Positions 35,713 through 47,700 of a stretch of 64,000 nt of DNA are shown in pieces. Each line of letters begins with the position of its first letter. The first letter of the stretch is position 1. The notes below the pieces were generated by a model, which was given only the letters and a program-made list of their open reading frames with translations, was not told the DNA's origin and did not search any database. A program made the position numbers and the translations under genes. Source of the stretch: Astrocystis sublimbata (taxonomy: Eukaryota > Ascomycota > Sordariomycetes > Xylariales > Xylariaceae); NCBI GenBank assembly GCA_022453515.1, contig JAJNNY010000003.1:186001-250000 (forward strand), read 5' to 3'.

Positions 35713-36396
35713 CTACACCATTTCTCTGAACTTGTTGATCTTCGTACCGTACTTGGCAGGGGCAAGCGGCGCGAGCTTCCCGGCGATTTCGGACGCAGTA
35801 CTGATCTTGGCCCCGAGATTGGGGTTGCTGCCGAACTTGTCGGAAACCTTATCGGAGACCTTGCTCTCGATCTGGCCGAGCTTTTGGTCCATCTTCTCGT
35901 CGACTTTGCGAGAGACGAAGGTGCGGAAGCAGCCGTAGCCACCCGTGAAAACCCAGAAGAGGGCGTTGACGAGGTCGAACCAGACGGCGTGGCGCATGGT
36001 GCTCACGCGCGTGTTTTCGTACCACTTGTGCTCGTCGTCCTCGGGGATGCGCAGGAAGATGACGGCGAAGGTGCCGAAGGCGGCGATCCAAAGCACGAAT
36101 AGGGTGAAGTCCCAGGCGAAGAGCCGCGCCGTCTTGACAAAGGGCTGCGGGATGGCGAAGACGACAGCAGTGATGGCGCTCAGCGAGGCCACGATGACGG
36201 CGAACACCCACTGCACCGCCTGGCCCCTCTCGTGCCTCGAATCCGAGCTCACGCGCGAGCCGTACAGGCCAACGACGGTGAGGGCGAAGATGAGCTGCAG
36301 ACCCCGACCGACGAGGCGTAGCCAGGTCTCATAAATGTAGAGGGGCTTGGTGACGGCGCCCTTGCCGTACTTGGAGGCAATCGATCCCAGCTTCAT
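35713..36396 (-). CDS. MARVEL-like four-helix membrane protein, 227 aa
   Basis: Intronless frame of 227 residues beginning MKLGSIASKYG. Four hydrophobic segments are visible: about 31-50 (LQLIFALTVVGLYGSRV), 66-88 (VFAVIVASLSAITAVVFAI), 94-115 (FTLFVLWIAAFGTFAVIF) and 137-157 (VWFDLVNALFWVFTGGYG). This spacing and the W/F-rich helices match fungal MARVEL-domain proteins of the plasma membrane. The C-terminal 70 residues are soluble and charged (KVDEKMDQKLGQIESKVSDKVSDK) and probably helical. MARVEL proteins organise membrane domains or cargo carriers; no specific function can be given. The 5' side is followed by a CT-rich leader. Confidence 0.75.
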   Translation of the reverse strand: MKLGSIASKYGKGAVTKPLYIYETWLRLVGRGLQLIFALTVVGLYGSRVSSDSRHERGQAVQWVFAVIVASLSAITAVVFAIPQPFVKTARLFAWDFTLFVLWIAAFGTFAVIFLRIPEDDEHKWYENTRVSTMRHAVWFDLVNALFWVFTGGYGCFRTFVSRKVDEKMDQKLGQIESKVSDKVSDKFGSNPNLGAKISTASEIAGKLAPLAPAKYGTKINKFREMV

Positions 36397-38184
36397 GGTG
36401 GTTCCTTTGTTGCTGATGCTCTGAACTTAAGGATTGGTAGATTGGTAGGTTGTGTGTGTGGGGGGGTGATGATGATGGTGTAAGTAGATAGATGTCTGGT
36501 GCTGGTGTGGGCAGGCCAAGACGCGAATCTCTATCACGAAAGAGAAGGTGTGTGTGGAAAGTGATATCGCGTTACGAAACGAAACGAAGAAATGGGTACC
36601 GATTACTCAAAGCACAAGTCTATAGAATCAACAGTGACAACCAGTGTCTAAGCGTCGTCCTAAGAGAAGGAAGAGAAGGAGAATGGAAGAAACCGAAAGA
36701 AGTCTCCGAAAGAGATGCGACTAGGAAAAACTAGGAGAAAGCGAGGCGAAGGTGAGAACAGCACTTGAGGATTGAAATGAATGGAATGAGAGGACACTTC
36801 GAGATATTTGAAGCTGCAAGACAATGAGACACAAATTCGGCCATGGCTGTCCAATCTGGCCGGAGGCTAACAAGCGCCGGACTAACATGCCAGACAAGGG
36901 ACCATGTCGTACAGGAGCGTCCCTAACTAAAAACATCCAAAGCACTGACAACCTCAGACCAAAGAGCGCCGCCCTGTGGCCCGCGAGTCGAAACAAAGCA
37001 GCTGATGAGAGGGTTTGATGTTGAGAAGCGACGAGAGCCTGTGAGCCAAGCAATCGTAGCCGGAGTTGGTGGGTCGCCGTCTTAGACGCTGGCCGTTCGC
37101 TCTAAGCGACTGGCTGAAGCGGCTCCGTCGTCGAGACAGCGGGCGCTAAGCTCGCTAGGCATTGTATTGGTCTCCCACCGGGGGGGAGGGGGGGGGCCTG
37201 TAAGCCTGGCGTTTGCCTGGTAGCGCCAGGTCCACACTGCTGCACATAGCCGCTGGCAGCCCTGGAGTAGGGGGGCTTCTATCGCTATCGATTGTTTCAG
37301 TCTGGCTAATCTTATTCCATCATCTGGACACACCCGACTACAGGCAGCTCGGCAGGCTACCTAGAGCACCACACTCGTGAAAGGGACACTACAGTAGGTC
37401 AGTACATAAGCCAGGGATGCTCCCCAGCTCAGCTCCTCGGCTTTCATGATTGCCTGGTGATTGATTTCCTCTCACTTTGTTTTCACGTCTGCTTTCACGA
37501 CAGAGTATTTCAGTATTTCCAGTAACCTCAGTCAACTAATTGCACCTCGCCTTCCCACGTTGTCGTCCACGCCCAAGGCTTCGCTCATTTGAGTGCGACA
37601 GCAACACCAACGGAGGGCAAGGGGGCTTGTTGAGGCATCGCATCGGCGCATTCAGAAGCGATGATATATCAGGTGTATACGACGTACATACATACATACG
37701 TACGCACGTACAGACCGCCTGAAGGGCATCTTTAAGAGGGATCGCATCCGATTCTTTGTCCCGACATTACAGGGCGGTCACGATGGCCAAGCAAACAATA
37801 CAGTGATACGGCTTCGGCCTTTGTTGCCACGCCCCTCGTGACGATTGGCCCTGGGGTTGTTTCTTTAACATCCCTGGTCTTGTCCCGGGAGTGAGGCTGC
37901 TGTTCACTCTTCTCTATTTGTTAATCTCCGTCAAATTTAGGAGAGAAGAGACTGATACGTGTAATTATCGCGTGACTGTCAGTGACCCAAACTTTCGGGG
38001 AAATCTGAACCACTGCTTTATACTTCGTGACACTGTTTCGCTCTGAACAAACTCATTATGGCGATATATATATTAATTCGAATCTTTCCTTATTTTGCTA
38101 GTGATTCTCGCACCTCTTTCATTCGCATCAACTGTTCGTCAAGTGCCGCCTTTTGATTCCATCATCTCGACAAGCGCTTTCACC
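36397..38184. other. 1.8-kb divergent spacer
   Basis: Upstream regions of the MARVEL-like gene (minus) and of the unknown gene at 38185 (plus). It contains G-rich low-complexity tracts at 36456-36470 and 37180-37198, and an ACAT/ACGT microsatellite at about 37683-37711. No supportable gene. Confidence 0.4.
37683..37711. repeat. Short ACAT/ACGT tetranucleotide repeat
   Basis: Tandem ACAT and ACGT units about 480 bases upstream of the gene at 38185. Confidence 0.6.
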
Positions 38185-38814
38185 ATGGCTCGGGTAACAT
38201 TCGACCCTCACACGATCCCCCCTCAGATCGACATACAGTCCTCTGGCCCTTTACCTACGGTATACGAGAAGAGTCCTTATCCGGTACTCTCATGCGACGA
38301 CCAACGTGCGGGCTCGGAGGCATCCTCCATTGGAGCCTCATATACTTTAACATGCTACTTGAACAGCTCTGAGCATAGACCACAAGACTGGGGTCTGCAA
38401 TTAGACCTTGTGTGGAAGTCACACAACCTCTCGGAGCCCAAGGTGACTTGGACGTACTCCTATCTTACCGTCGACGAGAATTGGGACTTGGTACGGCTAC
38501 ACCCGGATGTACACCCCTTCGACTTGGCCAAGCGAATCCATGCGCCGCGCCTGTACATAGAATTCGATCCCGCCGATAATGTCCCCGGCTTTGACGAATT
38601 AGATGCGCTTGACGAAGCTATTCGAAAGCAGGGTCATGGGGAATGCGCGACATCCGACATTGCTATAGAGTTCTCTCTTCCGCGCGCGGATCGGATTGTT
38701 TCTGTCTTGTACCTGCCTAAGCCGGATAAGAAAATGCTCAAACGTTATTTTGAGCAAGAAGATTCTGATTCTGACCGCTTGGTATCGGACGTCGAGATGG
38801 AGCAGGACTTGTAG
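38185..38814 (+). CDS. Unknown intronless protein, 209 aa
   Basis: The ATG at 38185 sits in a good context (TCACCATGGCT); the frame is open for 90 bases before it, without another ATG. The 209 residues start MARVTFDPHTIPPQID, contain a Trp-rich central part (DWGLQLDLVWKS, KVTWTYSYLTVDENW) and end with an acidic tail rich in Asp, Glu and Ser. There is no signal peptide, membrane segment or known motif. Balanced composition and third-position GC bias suggest a genuine cytosolic or nuclear protein. I do not recognise the family. Confidence 0.65.
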   Translation: MARVTFDPHTIPPQIDIQSSGPLPTVYEKSPYPVLSCDDQRAGSEASSIGASYTLTCYLNSSEHRPQDWGLQLDLVWKSHNLSEPKVTWTYSYLTVDENWDLVRLHPDVHPFDLAKRIHAPRLYIEFDPADNVPGFDELDALDEAIRKQGHGECATSDIAIEFSLPRADRIVSVLYLPKPDKKMLKRYFEQEDSDSDRLVSDVEMEQDL

Positions 38815-40091
38815 CGCAGGAGACTTGTTTTTTTTTGACAGACGGGCTCGGGTGGGTTGAAACGTGAGGTGGGAGGGCGAGAATGGGAGGCAAATGCTTT
38901 TGATGCCGAGGGTGCTGAGGCTTGCGGTAGAAGGCGCCCCTTAACATTATTTAATTACTTAGTTCATGGCGGGTTGATTGCTGCAGCTTGATGCTCCTGG
39001 AACAGCAAAGGAGAAATCTGCAATGGGCAGCTTTTCATGACAAGATACGTAATATCCTAATCGACGGGTAATCTCTTCGTTGTTCTTATTCCCGCAAAGA
39101 TTATGATATCCATTTCAATCGGTGTTTTGCCCGTTTCACCACCGAGACTCATTTTCTTCGATTGTTAAACTAGAATTATAAATAACAAAATAAGGAAAAA
39201 TAGGAAGAAAAAGAAGAAGAGACACCTAATATTCTCTTACTTTAGGAACAAGATGCACAACTTGTCTCGCTGTAATACCAGTACTTCGCGTTTCCCATTA
39301 TGTCGCGGGGTATTGATGTAAACATCGGCATTATTGATATATGCCCTGATTGTGGCGGGGTAACACGATTGGTCTCTCAACTATGTATTCTATGCTATCA
39401 CATGTGAATATGACGTAAACAGGAACATCAAAGAGCTTTTAAATAGTCAATATCTGCTTGTTCCAGTGGCAAGCGAAGCCTTGTTTCTCAAAGAAACTCC
39501 TTTTGACCCCTATGTTATGCTACGGATCTGCGAGCCGCCGCGTGGCTTCTATGGGTAGGCAAAGCCTAGACGTAGGTGCCCTTGAATGCTTTACCCAGCG
39601 AAGTTGAATTGTTTCCAACGAGGGTATTATTTTACTTGTGGTATACGCTGCCTTACAAAATCGGTATGTAGCAGAAGTGATAGAGATGCTGCCAAGGACA
39701 GGGAACTGCCAAAAGATGTGATCACATTAAGAGCCTAGTAGGGATCTACACCGCGATCTCCTGGTGTCCCGGGGTTACAGTACATACCTAGGTAGATGGC
39801 GCGCAGATGACCGGCCTGACGGTCTGATGGGACCAATTGATTGACGCGAGAAACTTACTGCTTTCGGAAATAGGATTACACCAGGCCGCGTAGATGAGAC
39901 AATACGAAAGGTCGTGGTCGAAACTCTCAAGTCTTATCTTATATGGCAGAACCCTCCCCTCCTGTTTATTTCCTCTCAAGAAAATCTCGAACCATACACA
40001 CGCGAACCCGCCTGTGCGAGAATAGCGAGGAGCGGAAAAAAAGAACAAGAAACCCACGTCCAACCGCCAGCCTGTGACTGCCACACCTATC
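38815..40091. other. 1.3-kb spacer
   Basis: AT-rich in 39100-39250, with no gene seen. The last 300 bases should contain the promoter and leader of the first epoxide hydrolase-like gene; a TACCTAGGTAG motif lies at 39785-39795. Confidence 0.4.
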
Positions 40092-41174
40092 ATGGCCAAC
40101 CCCATCACATCGCACGAGGTGACCTACGGCGGAGGCCAGAAGACCATCCACTATTATGCCGCCGGCCCGGTCAACGGTCCCATGGTCATATTCCTGCACG
40201 GCTACCCAGCCACGGCCATCACGTGGAAACCGCAGATCGAAGGCTTCGCTGCGACCGGATTCCGCATCGTGGCACCGGATCTGCCGGGGTCGGGCAAGTC
40301 GACCGCCCGCCGCGTCCTCGACGACTATTGCCAAGAGGCGCTGGTCGAGGGCATGGTAGCGCTTTTGAGCGCCACGGGCCGCGACGCAGCGATCTGGGTT
40401 GGTCACGATTGGGGTTCCGGTGTGGCCTCGGCCGTCGCGACGCAGCACCCGGAGGCCGTCAAGGCGCTGATCAACATCTGCATCCCGTTCGCCACGATAG
40501 AGCGGGGTTGGGGCCAATTGTTGCCGTACGTGAACCGCGAGCTGTATCCGGCGGACGAGTACCCATTCGGCCAATGGGACTACCATCGGTACTACGAAGA
40601 GAGCTTCGACGACGCTGTCGCCTGGTTCGAATCGGACGTCGCAGGGCTCATCTCGGCTGTTGCCTCGGCCTCTCCACCGAGGCTCGTGGGCTCACGCAAG
40701 GAGACGGACCATTCCACGGCGCGCAAGAATGGCGGCTTGTTCGGCGGCATCTCCCGGCCGCCGACGGTCGAGCAGACGGCCCAGGCCCCCAAGCTGGTCG
40801 CGCCCGACGTGCTCGAGAGCTGGATCGCCGACATGCAGAAGTCGGGCTTCTACGGAGGGTCGGCATTCTACATGCACCATGAGCGCAACGCCGCGTACCA
40901 CAGCAAAAGCGCGCCCGGGTACAGGCTGGCCAAGCCGGCGCTGTTCGTCCACGGCACCCACGACTTGCTCTGCGACACCAAAACGTCGCGTCTGATGGAA
41001 CCTATGCGCCAGCTCTGCTCCAATTTGACCGAGCTCACCATTGATACCGGCCATTGGGTGCCGCTCTCTAAGCCGGGCGAGCTACAGGCTGGCATCTTCA
41101 GATTCATACTCGACGAGGTGCCAGCAGAGTGGCCAGGTTACTGGGATAGCGGGTATACCACGAAGCACAAATAG
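40092..41174 (+). CDS. Alpha/beta hydrolase of epoxide hydrolase type (EH-A), 360 aa
   Basis: Intronless, 360 residues from the ATG at 40092. The oxyanion-hole motif HGYP is at 36-39 and the nucleophile elbow GHDWGS has Asp106, so the enzyme uses an Asp nucleophile as in soluble epoxide hydrolases and haloalkane dehalogenases, not a Ser as in thioesterases. The acid is probably Asp291 (HGTHDLL) and the base His321 (DTGHWVP). A cap region with several Tyr and Trp residues lies at about 140-260, where epoxide hydrolases keep their ring-opening Tyr pair. It opens epoxides to diols or assists cyclisation. It lies tail-to-tail with the polyketide synthase, 619 bases apart, and is therefore a candidate pathway enzyme. 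Codons are strongly GC-rich compared with the flanking spacer. No targeting signal. Confidence 0.88.
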   Translation: MANPITSHEVTYGGGQKTIHYYAAGPVNGPMVIFLHGYPATAITWKPQIEGFAATGFRIVAPDLPGSGKSTARRVLDDYCQEALVEGMVALLSATGRDAAIWVGHDWGSGVASAVATQHPEAVKALINICIPFATIERGWGQLLPYVNRELYPADEYPFGQWDYHRYYEESFDDAVAWFESDVAGLISAVASASPPRLVGSRKETDHSTARKNGGLFGGISRPPTVEQTAQAPKLVAPDVLESWIADMQKSGFYGGSAFYMHHERNAAYHSKSAPGYRLAKPALFVHGTHDLLCDTKTSRLMEPMRQLCSNLTELTIDTGHWVPLSKPGELQAGIFRFILDEVPAEWPGYWDSGYTTKHK

Positions 41175-41793
41175 AGAGCATTTTATAAACTTTTGTTTAG
41201 CTGGTTTCTGAAACTAGCGCATGAAAAGGCTGGGAACTGAGTACATGTACTGAGAGCGAAACGAGTGAGTAGGTACTTTTCCCTGTAGCTGAGAGCAATA
41301 GCCGATATAGCTGCGCCTGATATGGCCGCGAGTCTGAGTCTGGCGGTGTCATTAAGTATAACTGCCCAGGTGGCCGAGTGGCTTCCCCCTACCTAAGGTA
41401 CTTCTTAGGAAGGGGTAACTGGTCCAATACACTGACCACCTGCAAAATTAGGCCAGTTCTCCCTTAGGTAAGTAATGACATCCCCACCTACCTCCTACAG
41501 CTAGGTACATAGGTACCTAGAGAGAGACCACCGGCAGCCGAGCTTTAATCTCCATTCACATAACCTATGCGGATTCCACCAGGTTAACCATCACAGGCGT
41601 CAACGTCAATACCTTCACACCACAGTGTACTGTACCTAATTAGAGGTACTCTTGGTATTTCGTATAACATCACCGGCACCAGCTAAGTTTATCGTACCGT
41701 CAAAACCCCGAATAAACTTCACCCTCGCTCAATCCTCCCCTCCGGTGACAATTGAGCACCTGCAGTGAGGCTGGGCATTCAAGCCAATGGCTT
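41175..41793. other. Convergent spacer between EH-A and the PKS
   Basis: Contains the 3' ends of both genes and a group of CCTAGGTA motifs at 41390-41525 (CCTACCTAAGGTAC, AGCTAGGTACATAGGTACCTAG). Confidence 0.5.
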
Positions 41794-44700
41794 TCACACA
41801 CTCGAATCCAAACCTGACTGTCTCACCACGGCCTGCGCAAGGCTAGAGAAGGTCGTAACGGGATCCGACAACGTTGCGATGCCTACCTGCAGGCCGAATT
41901 CTTTGAAAAGCCACCTCTGCAGCTCCACCCCAATCATGGAGTCGACGCCATGCTTCGCCACCGATACGCCTTCGAGCTGGAAGGTATCCGGTTCCAAGCC
42001 CAGTATGCGAGCCGTGCGCCCTGCGATGTGCATCGCCAATGCCTTGATCACCTCGTCTAGCGGCAGTCCTTTCAGCCCGGCAATGAATGAGCGTTCGGAG
42101 CCTTGCCCGGTAACGACAGCACCCTGCTCCTTTTGCATCGCCTCGAGTGACGTCCGCACCGATGACAAGCGCGCATCGCGGTGCCAGAACGCGTCCGAGA
42201 TGTCCACGTCATCATCAGCCATCGCCTGAAGCATGGCGGGGGGCTCCAGGCCAAGAACCAGCTGGACGTCGCCGAGATCCACCTCTCGAGCATTGCCGGT
42301 AGGGCGGCCCTGGATAATGGCAGCCTCGAAGCCTGTCAGCATGTCCTTCTCGTTGATGCCAAACGGCATCTTCCGTGCCAGTGCGTCGGCCGTGGCTTGG
42401 CTCTCCGCCACCACGCCAACATCGTCGACCATCGGCAGGGCGATAGAGCAGGCCGGCAGCCCCCGACGCCGTCTCTCCAGAGCCAAATAGTCCAGGAAAC
42501 TGTTGGCGGCGCAGTAGTTGGCCTGTCCCGGATTGCCCAGGACGGCCGAGATGCTGCTCGTCAGCAGGAAGAAGTCCAGCTCCGTGTGGGCTAGCGCTTC
42601 GTTGAGCGCGATGGCGCCCTGCATTTTGGGTAGCAGCGCGGCCTGGTACGCCGAGAAGGTCATGTTCTCGAACAGGCCGTCTTGGAGCACCATGGCGGCG
42701 TGGACTGCTCCCCGTATGGGCAACCGACGGGACACGCACTGCACCGCATCCGCGACCGCTTTATTGTCGCTCGCATCCACCTGCAATACCTGGACACTGG
42801 CGCCCGATGTCGTGAGTCGACCGATCATGTTGACGGCTTCTGGCTTGGCCGCGCCAGATCGAGATAGAAAAACGAAGTTCCTGCAGCCCCTTTCGAGCAT
42901 CCATGTGGTGATGCTACGGCCTAGGCCACCGAGACATCCGACCAGTACATATGCAGCATTAGGTGATAGTCGCGTCTGCCAGGCCAATGGCTTATGTACC
43001 TAAGACAAACACCAGTGTCAGCATGAATGTGACTAGCGTGTATGGGAAACGGGATATTCTTTACCTTTACCTTTACCTTACTCTCACCATACTGAATCCT
43101 CAAGATAGTGCTAGCACTGTCTTTTTCTATCATGGACATGTTTTTCCTGACTGATTGCAGAGAATCTGACAACTCTGTCACGTCGGTGATAGTGGTCGGC
43201 GCTTGCAGGGTGCCACCCAGAGTTTTCATCATCTCAATACCCAACTCTAAAGTTGCCTTCGATGGTTTCCCGACTTTACGCAGTCGGACGCCCCTTCCGA
43301 ACGGCTTCATGTCTAGTGGGCTGTACAAGTCAACACGGGTGTCGAAACCAAAGACGAAGTCGGAATTTGTCGGCATAGCTTTCCAGATCTGTTGGACGAT
43401 TTCTGCGTCAGGAGTCCCAGTAGTTACGACAAGGTTGGCCGACGATAGCGTTTCCTGCATCTTGTTGTGATCCTCCACGCCGAGAATCGTGGAAACATGA
43501 AAACCCAACTGGGCACCCACAATATCGAAGAGCTTCCTGCGAGTGTCGTCTGTCGTCGCCAATATGACGACATTCTTATACTTGACGTTTTTGATGTTCT
43601 CTAGCCCGAGAGCGTCGACGGTCTCGACGAGTTGCGGCAGTGAAGCAGTCAGATCTGCCATTTGAGTTTCATTCATGTCCTTGTCTATAAGGGCGAAGTC
43701 GGAAGTAACAATGTGAGTGGTCAAGGCGTCGCCAGACCGATAGTTGTAATAAGCAACTACAGCCCTGCCATTGAGGACATTATGGTCCAGGTCGCTGCCA
43801 GTTCGCACGATGATGCCTACAACGAATCTAGCGCCCGCTCCCTCAGCATTCGTTGAGATGTCGCCTTTTGTGAGTGTGGATAGCTGAACTTGGATCTCAA
43901 CTGCATGTGGTCTCAACTTGGCCGTCTCAGACACAGTCTCCCAAACAAGCTGGTCATTATGAACGTTGCCCTTATACGACGCAATGGCTGACAACGCCTC
44001 TATGCGATGTTCGAGTTCCTGCTCATATACGAGGCGGTTCAGGGAGTCATTAGACTCTAAGCGTGGAATGAGAACTCGCGAATCTTTGGTAAGCCAAAAT
44101 TCAACATCGTACGGAGCGTCTGCATCCATGTTGGCACTTTTCAGTACGGCTGTCTGGTGTCGCAAGAGGGCTAAAATGGTAGATATTGGTGTCTCGTCGT
44201 CGGCATCAACGAGACAGATTCTGATGCCAGGTGACTCTGAACGGACGGCACGCAGGAACCCCTGGGGAAGACCACTACTTGCCGATTTACCTGCGTTAGC
44301 TCCCCTAGTCACCCAGACGATAGGCTTCTTCGAACCGAGGAGAAGAGTCCGCAAAGACATCCAGCTTTTTTCGTTTGCAAGTGCCAAAATAGATCCGTCT
44401 GCGTCGTCGATGATAACATCATCGAAATCTTCGAGATTATCGACTGTTGCCTCTGAAATTGTTCTGGCAATGCACCCCAATTCTTTCGAAATGGTAGATT
44501 GAGCGGGTTGTTCGTCGTGCAGCAGTACAACTACCCTGCTTTCCACGCTCGTGGTGTTCTTATTCGTCTTCAGATACTCTGAAGCTTCATCTGACTGCTT
44601 CCACTCCACCCTAGTGTACGGCGCTCTGGGCCCTCTTTCGACAGACGTAGGCGGCACCGCCGATTCGAACGCAACCATCTTCAAGTTTCTAATTTCCAGG

Positions 44701-47700
44701 AGGCAGTCCGACGTGCCTCGTGCAAACAACTGCACGTTTCCAAAGAAGTGTCGGCTGCTGCTCGGGTCGTCCCGGGCCCACGCGTAACTAAGACCCTCGC
44801 TTTTGCAGTCCGAGTCCCCGCCCGGGAATTTGACCGACATGTCTTCTATCGTAAGTGGGATCACTCCCCAAGGCATCTCTTTATGCTGCCCTCGATGAAC
44901 GGCGGCAATGATGGCGTGCAGGCAGCCATCCATAGTAGACGGGTGCAGCATGTAACGCGACTCGAGGTCCGTCTGCTTGGTTTGAACTTTGATGCCAGCG
45001 GATGCCCATCGGTCCTTGCCGTTCGCACGGACTTGACTCGTCATGGTCTGGAACTCAGGGCCGTATCGGAAACCGGCGCGCTCGAGGGAGCGGTACCAGC
45101 GCTTCGAAGCTACCCGCTGATGGAGTGCGATAGGCCCGTATGGGACCACGGCGTGCTGGTTCTCTTGTCCCTGGCTGAGCTTGATCTTGCCGGCACTGTG
45201 AAGTGTCCAGTTGCCACTCCTTGGAGCCACCGACTCGACCGTGAAGGTATACCAAGCGTCCGAGTCGCTCTGCTCCAATCGTGTGTGTACTTCAACTCCA
45301 TCGTCTGTGTCGGGCACGATTAGGGCTTTCTGGATGTCGACGCTAGCTAGTCGGACACCAATTGCCTCGGCCGGCTCGAGATCAAGTTGCTGCAAAAGTG
45401 CCTCGATGGCTAGAGAGATATGACCTGCCGCGGGGAAGATGACATCGGTACCCAACGTATGGTGGGAGAACCAGGAGACATCGCGACAACGCAAGATATT
45501 CCTCCAAGCAGGCGCGTTGCGGGAGAGCCCAAATATGCGCCGGCCAAGGAGGTCGTGACGCGGATGCTTACATGTCCGCAGGTCGGCGATGGCACGGGGC
45601 TCGTACCAATGCTGCCGTTCATAGTTCCACTGGTAAGGGGGCAAATCGACGAGATAGCGTGCTTGTCGCTTGTTGCCCCCGGTATGTTTACTTTCAATCG
45701 GTAGAGGGGCAGGGTTGATGGCATTAATTCTATCGAAGTTAATGTCAAACCCTCGGACATGCAATTCTCCGGCTGTTCTCAGGAGGGAAACGGCATCGTC
45801 CTGACCACGGATGAGTGAGCCGACATATTGCAAGTCGAAGTTGTGTTCGGCGATGATTTGCTTCAGGGGGCCTTTCAGAGTTGAATGCGGCCCGATCTCG
45901 GTGAGGATTTTGACGGTCTTGAATTGGTCGTCGTGCCCAAGCGCTTGCACCGCTGTATCGAAGCGGACGCGGTTACGAAGATTCTCACACCAGTATGCAA
46001 TGTCTAGGCGCATCTCCTCTACCTTTAATCCAGTGACTGACGAAACCATGCCGGTTTCACACTGTCTCCAAGAAAGGTCCCCAAATGTGAGAGCCGCTTG
46101 TGCTCTGACGTAGAGCTGCTCGTATAGAGGTGCAACGGCCTCCATATGATGAGAGTGGTATGCTTTTCCAGTCTTGATTTGACGAGCGAATATGCTATGG
46201 TGGTGCATAATGTCTTTGAGTTTCTCAACCTCATCGTGAAAGCCGCTTACGGTCGTACTTCCTGGCGAGTTTTCGCAGGCGATTGAAACGCCGCCTGCCT
46301 CGTCGGGTGGCAGAGCGTCGATGTAATGCTGGACCTTGTCAGCCCCCAGCCCGATGGCAAGCATTGTGCCTTCGGGTGCTAGTCGTGCTACGGCCAGGCC
46401 ACGGAAGTACGAAGCCAAAATCGCTTCAGGCGCCGAGATACGACCAGCCGCGTAGGCCGCGGCCATCTCACCTGAAGAGTGGCCGATGCTCACAGTGGGT
46501 GAGATTCCCCATGACGCGAAAAGGTCGACGACAGCGATCTGGATGGCCGTACAGGCTGGCTGAGAAATATCGGGCTGTCCCACTCTACTCGACTCTGCTG
46601 GTGCCTCAAGGACTTTCCGCAAGGACCACGACGGTCTATACTTGGGTTCTACTACGCGCTGTAAAATGCGATCAAGAGCGCTCACGGTCTCGTTGAAGGT
46701 TGGGAACAGACGCATTGCTTCCATCCCCATATGAGCCCACTGTGCACCCTGGCCGGTAAACACAAACCCAACGCCCAACTTCGCGTCCTGAGACATGGCT
46801 ATTTTTGACCCTAATGCGAAACTGTCTTGGGAAAATGACTCCGTCTCTCGGCCAGGCCAGACAATCGTGTAGCCTCGCGCCCCGTTAAATTGTGTCTTCC
46901 TTTGGTTAAGCGTATAAGCGAGGTCTGGGAGGTAATAATCCGCGGCAACCGCCTGATGCGCCTGAATGTTCTTGGCCAGCGTCTTCCGGTCGTGTGCGCT
47001 CATGGTAACTAGAAACGGACGATCTATACCGCCCTGGTCGTATGTATAGGTCGCCTGGTTCTTGGGTGTCCCGTGCTCATACCACGGACACAGACTCTCG
47101 ATGGCTTCGACAACCAGATGAGCGTTCGTACCTCCGTAACCGAAAGAAGATACACTTGCACGGCGAACGTCGAATTCCTCAGGCCACGGCATTAGATCTT
47201 TGACTATCTCGACGTTCCATTCCTTGTCCTTGATATTCGGGTTTAATTTCTTGAAGCCATGGACGCCGGGTATCTGACCATTTTCTGTCATTAACGCAGC
47301 TTTCATGGTAGCAAAAATACCAGAAGCCGCTTCGCTGTGTCCGATGCTAGCTTTGGCGGCTCCTAACAGCAGAGGTCTATCCGTACTTCTTGTGTCGTTC
47401 ATGCCTTTGGCTACTGCTTTTACCTCGATAGGGTCGCCAGTAGGGGTGCCCGTGCCATGACACTCCAGGTAGGCCGTCTGGGCTGGGTCAAGACCAGCCC
47501 TTTCATATGCCTGACGCAGTACACGCTCTTGCCCAAGGGCATTTGGGAATGTAATTCCCATGCCATCGACTTTTCCGTTCGTATTGACGGCAGACGTCCG
47601 TATCACACCCCTGCCAAGCACGTTAGATGTGCCGTTTGAGATCATACGCAATAGAACCTAACCGTATCACATCATTATCCCTGATGGCATCCGATAATCG

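Noticed and set aside
40092..41174. EH-A as the PKS-releasing thioesterase
   Set aside because: The nucleophile elbow has Asp (GHDWGS), not Ser, so epoxide hydrolysis is more likely than thioester cleavage.
44000..44540. Possible C-methyltransferase domain in the PKS
   Set aside because: No S-adenosylmethionine-binding glycine motif; WVTRGA and GFLRAVRSE fit the structural KR subdomain instead.
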